From: Patescibacteria group bacterium | GTDB lineage: Bacteria; Patescibacteriota; Patescibacteriia; 2-12-FULL-60-25 | Assembly (NCBI GenBank): GCA_018061485.1 | Contig: JAGOUA010000039.1 | Span: forward strand, 1 to 6,316 | Reading direction: 5' to 3' | Length of the DNA: 6,316 nucleotides | Shown: in pieces, positions 5,826 to 6,316 of the stretch | How the letters are laid out: the number at the start of each line of letters is the position of its first letter | Numbering within the stretch: position 1 is the first letter of the stretch | Made by a program: the position numbers and the translations under genes | The notes under the pieces: model-generated | What the model was told of the DNA's origin: nothing | The model's input: only the letters and a program-made list of their open reading frames with translations | Database searches by the model: none

Positions 5826-6179
5826 TCAGCGATATTTTTTCTCAAGCGCTGCCTCGGCATCCTCGCATGCGTGAATGTGAGCCTCCTCCAGGCTGATATT
5901 ATAATGACGTGCAATACGGATTATTGCGTACAAAACATCAGCGAGTTCATCGCCTATCTGCTTGATTCCTGTGGTATACAATGGATTCCTATCCCTTCCG
6001 GAGAAATAATATTTCTCCTGCATAAGAATGCAGCGAGCAAGCTCACCAACTTGTTTCGAGAGCTCAAGACACGCGCCCTCTGCTCCCCAGGGACGCCCTT
6101 CGATCTGTTCAAACCTTTGAATAATTTTTTCAGCACGTGAAACCACGTCTTTGAAGGGGGTAGATTTCATATATTTCAT
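5826..6179 (-). CDS. MazG-like nucleotide pyrophosphohydrolase-fold protein
   Basis: The MazG/all-alpha NTP pyrophosphohydrolase fold removes pyrophosphate from (d)NTPs and is common in phages. In the 117-residue version chosen here, the helical pattern LELSKQVGELA (39-48) fits the first MazG helix and GDELADVLYAIIRIA (76-90) the second, keeping the ExxD pair E78 and D81. The canonical EExxE motif reads KQVGE (42-46), so two of the usual magnesium-binding glutamates are missing; activity is doubtful or altered. Three in-frame ATGs are possible, at 6209, 6179 and 6170. The 6179 start was preferred because a possible upstream gene ends at 6191, but no good Shine-Dalgarno sequence decides it. 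It is followed by the terminase-like gene with a 2-base gap. Confidence 0.7.
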   Translation of the reverse strand: MKYMKSTPFKDVVSRAEKIIQRFEQIEGRPWGAEGACLELSKQVGELARCILMQEKYYFSGRDRNPLYTTGIKQIGDELADVLYAIIRIARHYNISLEEAHIHACEDAEAALEKKYR

Positions 6180-6190
6180 ATAGGGAGAGT

Positions 6191-6316
6191 TTATCCTACT
6201 TTTTTGCATAGAAAAAGCATTTTGTCATCCGATCTTGCGGTTGCGAGGTCGAACTCTCGCGCGAAGGCTAGGAGCTCTGTTTCAAGATTGTCGGATCGAC
6301 GGCGCGCTGCCCGCCG
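6191..6316 (-). CDS. Possible C-terminal end of an unidentified gene entering from the right
   Basis: On the minus strand one frame is open from the window edge to TAA at 6191-6193, giving 41 residues. The end is arginine-rich at first, then a helix-like charged stretch (DNLETELLAFAREFDLATAR) and KKVG. The other two minus-strand frames have early stops, but a plus-strand frame is also open here, so the open frame alone is weak evidence. If real, it lies directly upstream of the MazG-like gene in the same orientation and would belong to the same operon. No family is recognised. Confidence 0.28.
   Translation of the reverse strand, partial: RRAARRRSDNLETELLAFAREFDLATARSDDKMLFLCKKVG

Noticed and set aside
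3213..6316. Second copy of the tRNA-Glu 3' end (other att site)
   Set aside because: Scanning by eye found no repeat of the T arm and acceptor sequence, so the far element end is not in the window.
1..6316. CRISPR array, rRNA or recoded TGA genes
   Set aside because: No regularly spaced repeats or rRNA-like sequence were seen, and TGA acts as a normal stop for recG and the MazG-like gene.

Overview
The window looks like a bacterial chromosome segment carrying one end of an integrated phage-like element. The left half (1-3212) is housekeeping DNA that looks richer in G+C: the C-terminal three quarters of recG (+), convergent with radA (-), then a tRNA-Glu(CTC) gene (+) with its own sigma70-type promoter. 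Genes end in both TGA and TAA, so TGA is read as stop and the standard bacterial code fits. The style of the RecG, integrase and terminase-like proteins reminds me of Candidatus Patescibacteria (CPR). That is recall only, and the lineage is not proven by the window.

From the 3' part of the tRNA gene rightwards (about 3172-6316) the DNA is more A+T-rich, and every recognisable gene lies on the minus strand. In transcription order these are: a possible gene tail at the right edge, a MazG-like protein, a terminase-small-subunit-like protein, a noncoding stretch of about 395 bases packed with inverted repeats, a 55-aa protein, and a large serine recombinase (integrase). The integrase frame runs into the tRNA gene on the opposite strand, and its last 13 codons and stop are antisense to it. 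This is the expected sign of an attachment site in the tRNA 3' end. The element also appears to supply the tRNA gene's terminator. No second copy of the tRNA 3' end is present, so the other element end lies outside the window.

The most interesting part is the control region of the recombination genes. Upstream of the 55-aa gene are a 14-bp intrinsic terminator facing that gene, a competing antiterminator-like pairing, a 17-bp imperfect inverted repeat, and a 10-bp long-range pairing that closes the whole region just before the start codon. Downstream, a perfect 9-bp hairpin hides the integrase ribosome-binding site and carries the small gene's stop codon in its loop. Together these suggest layered control of integrase: transcription attenuation followed by translational coupling. 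All of this comes from base pairing read by eye and is untested.
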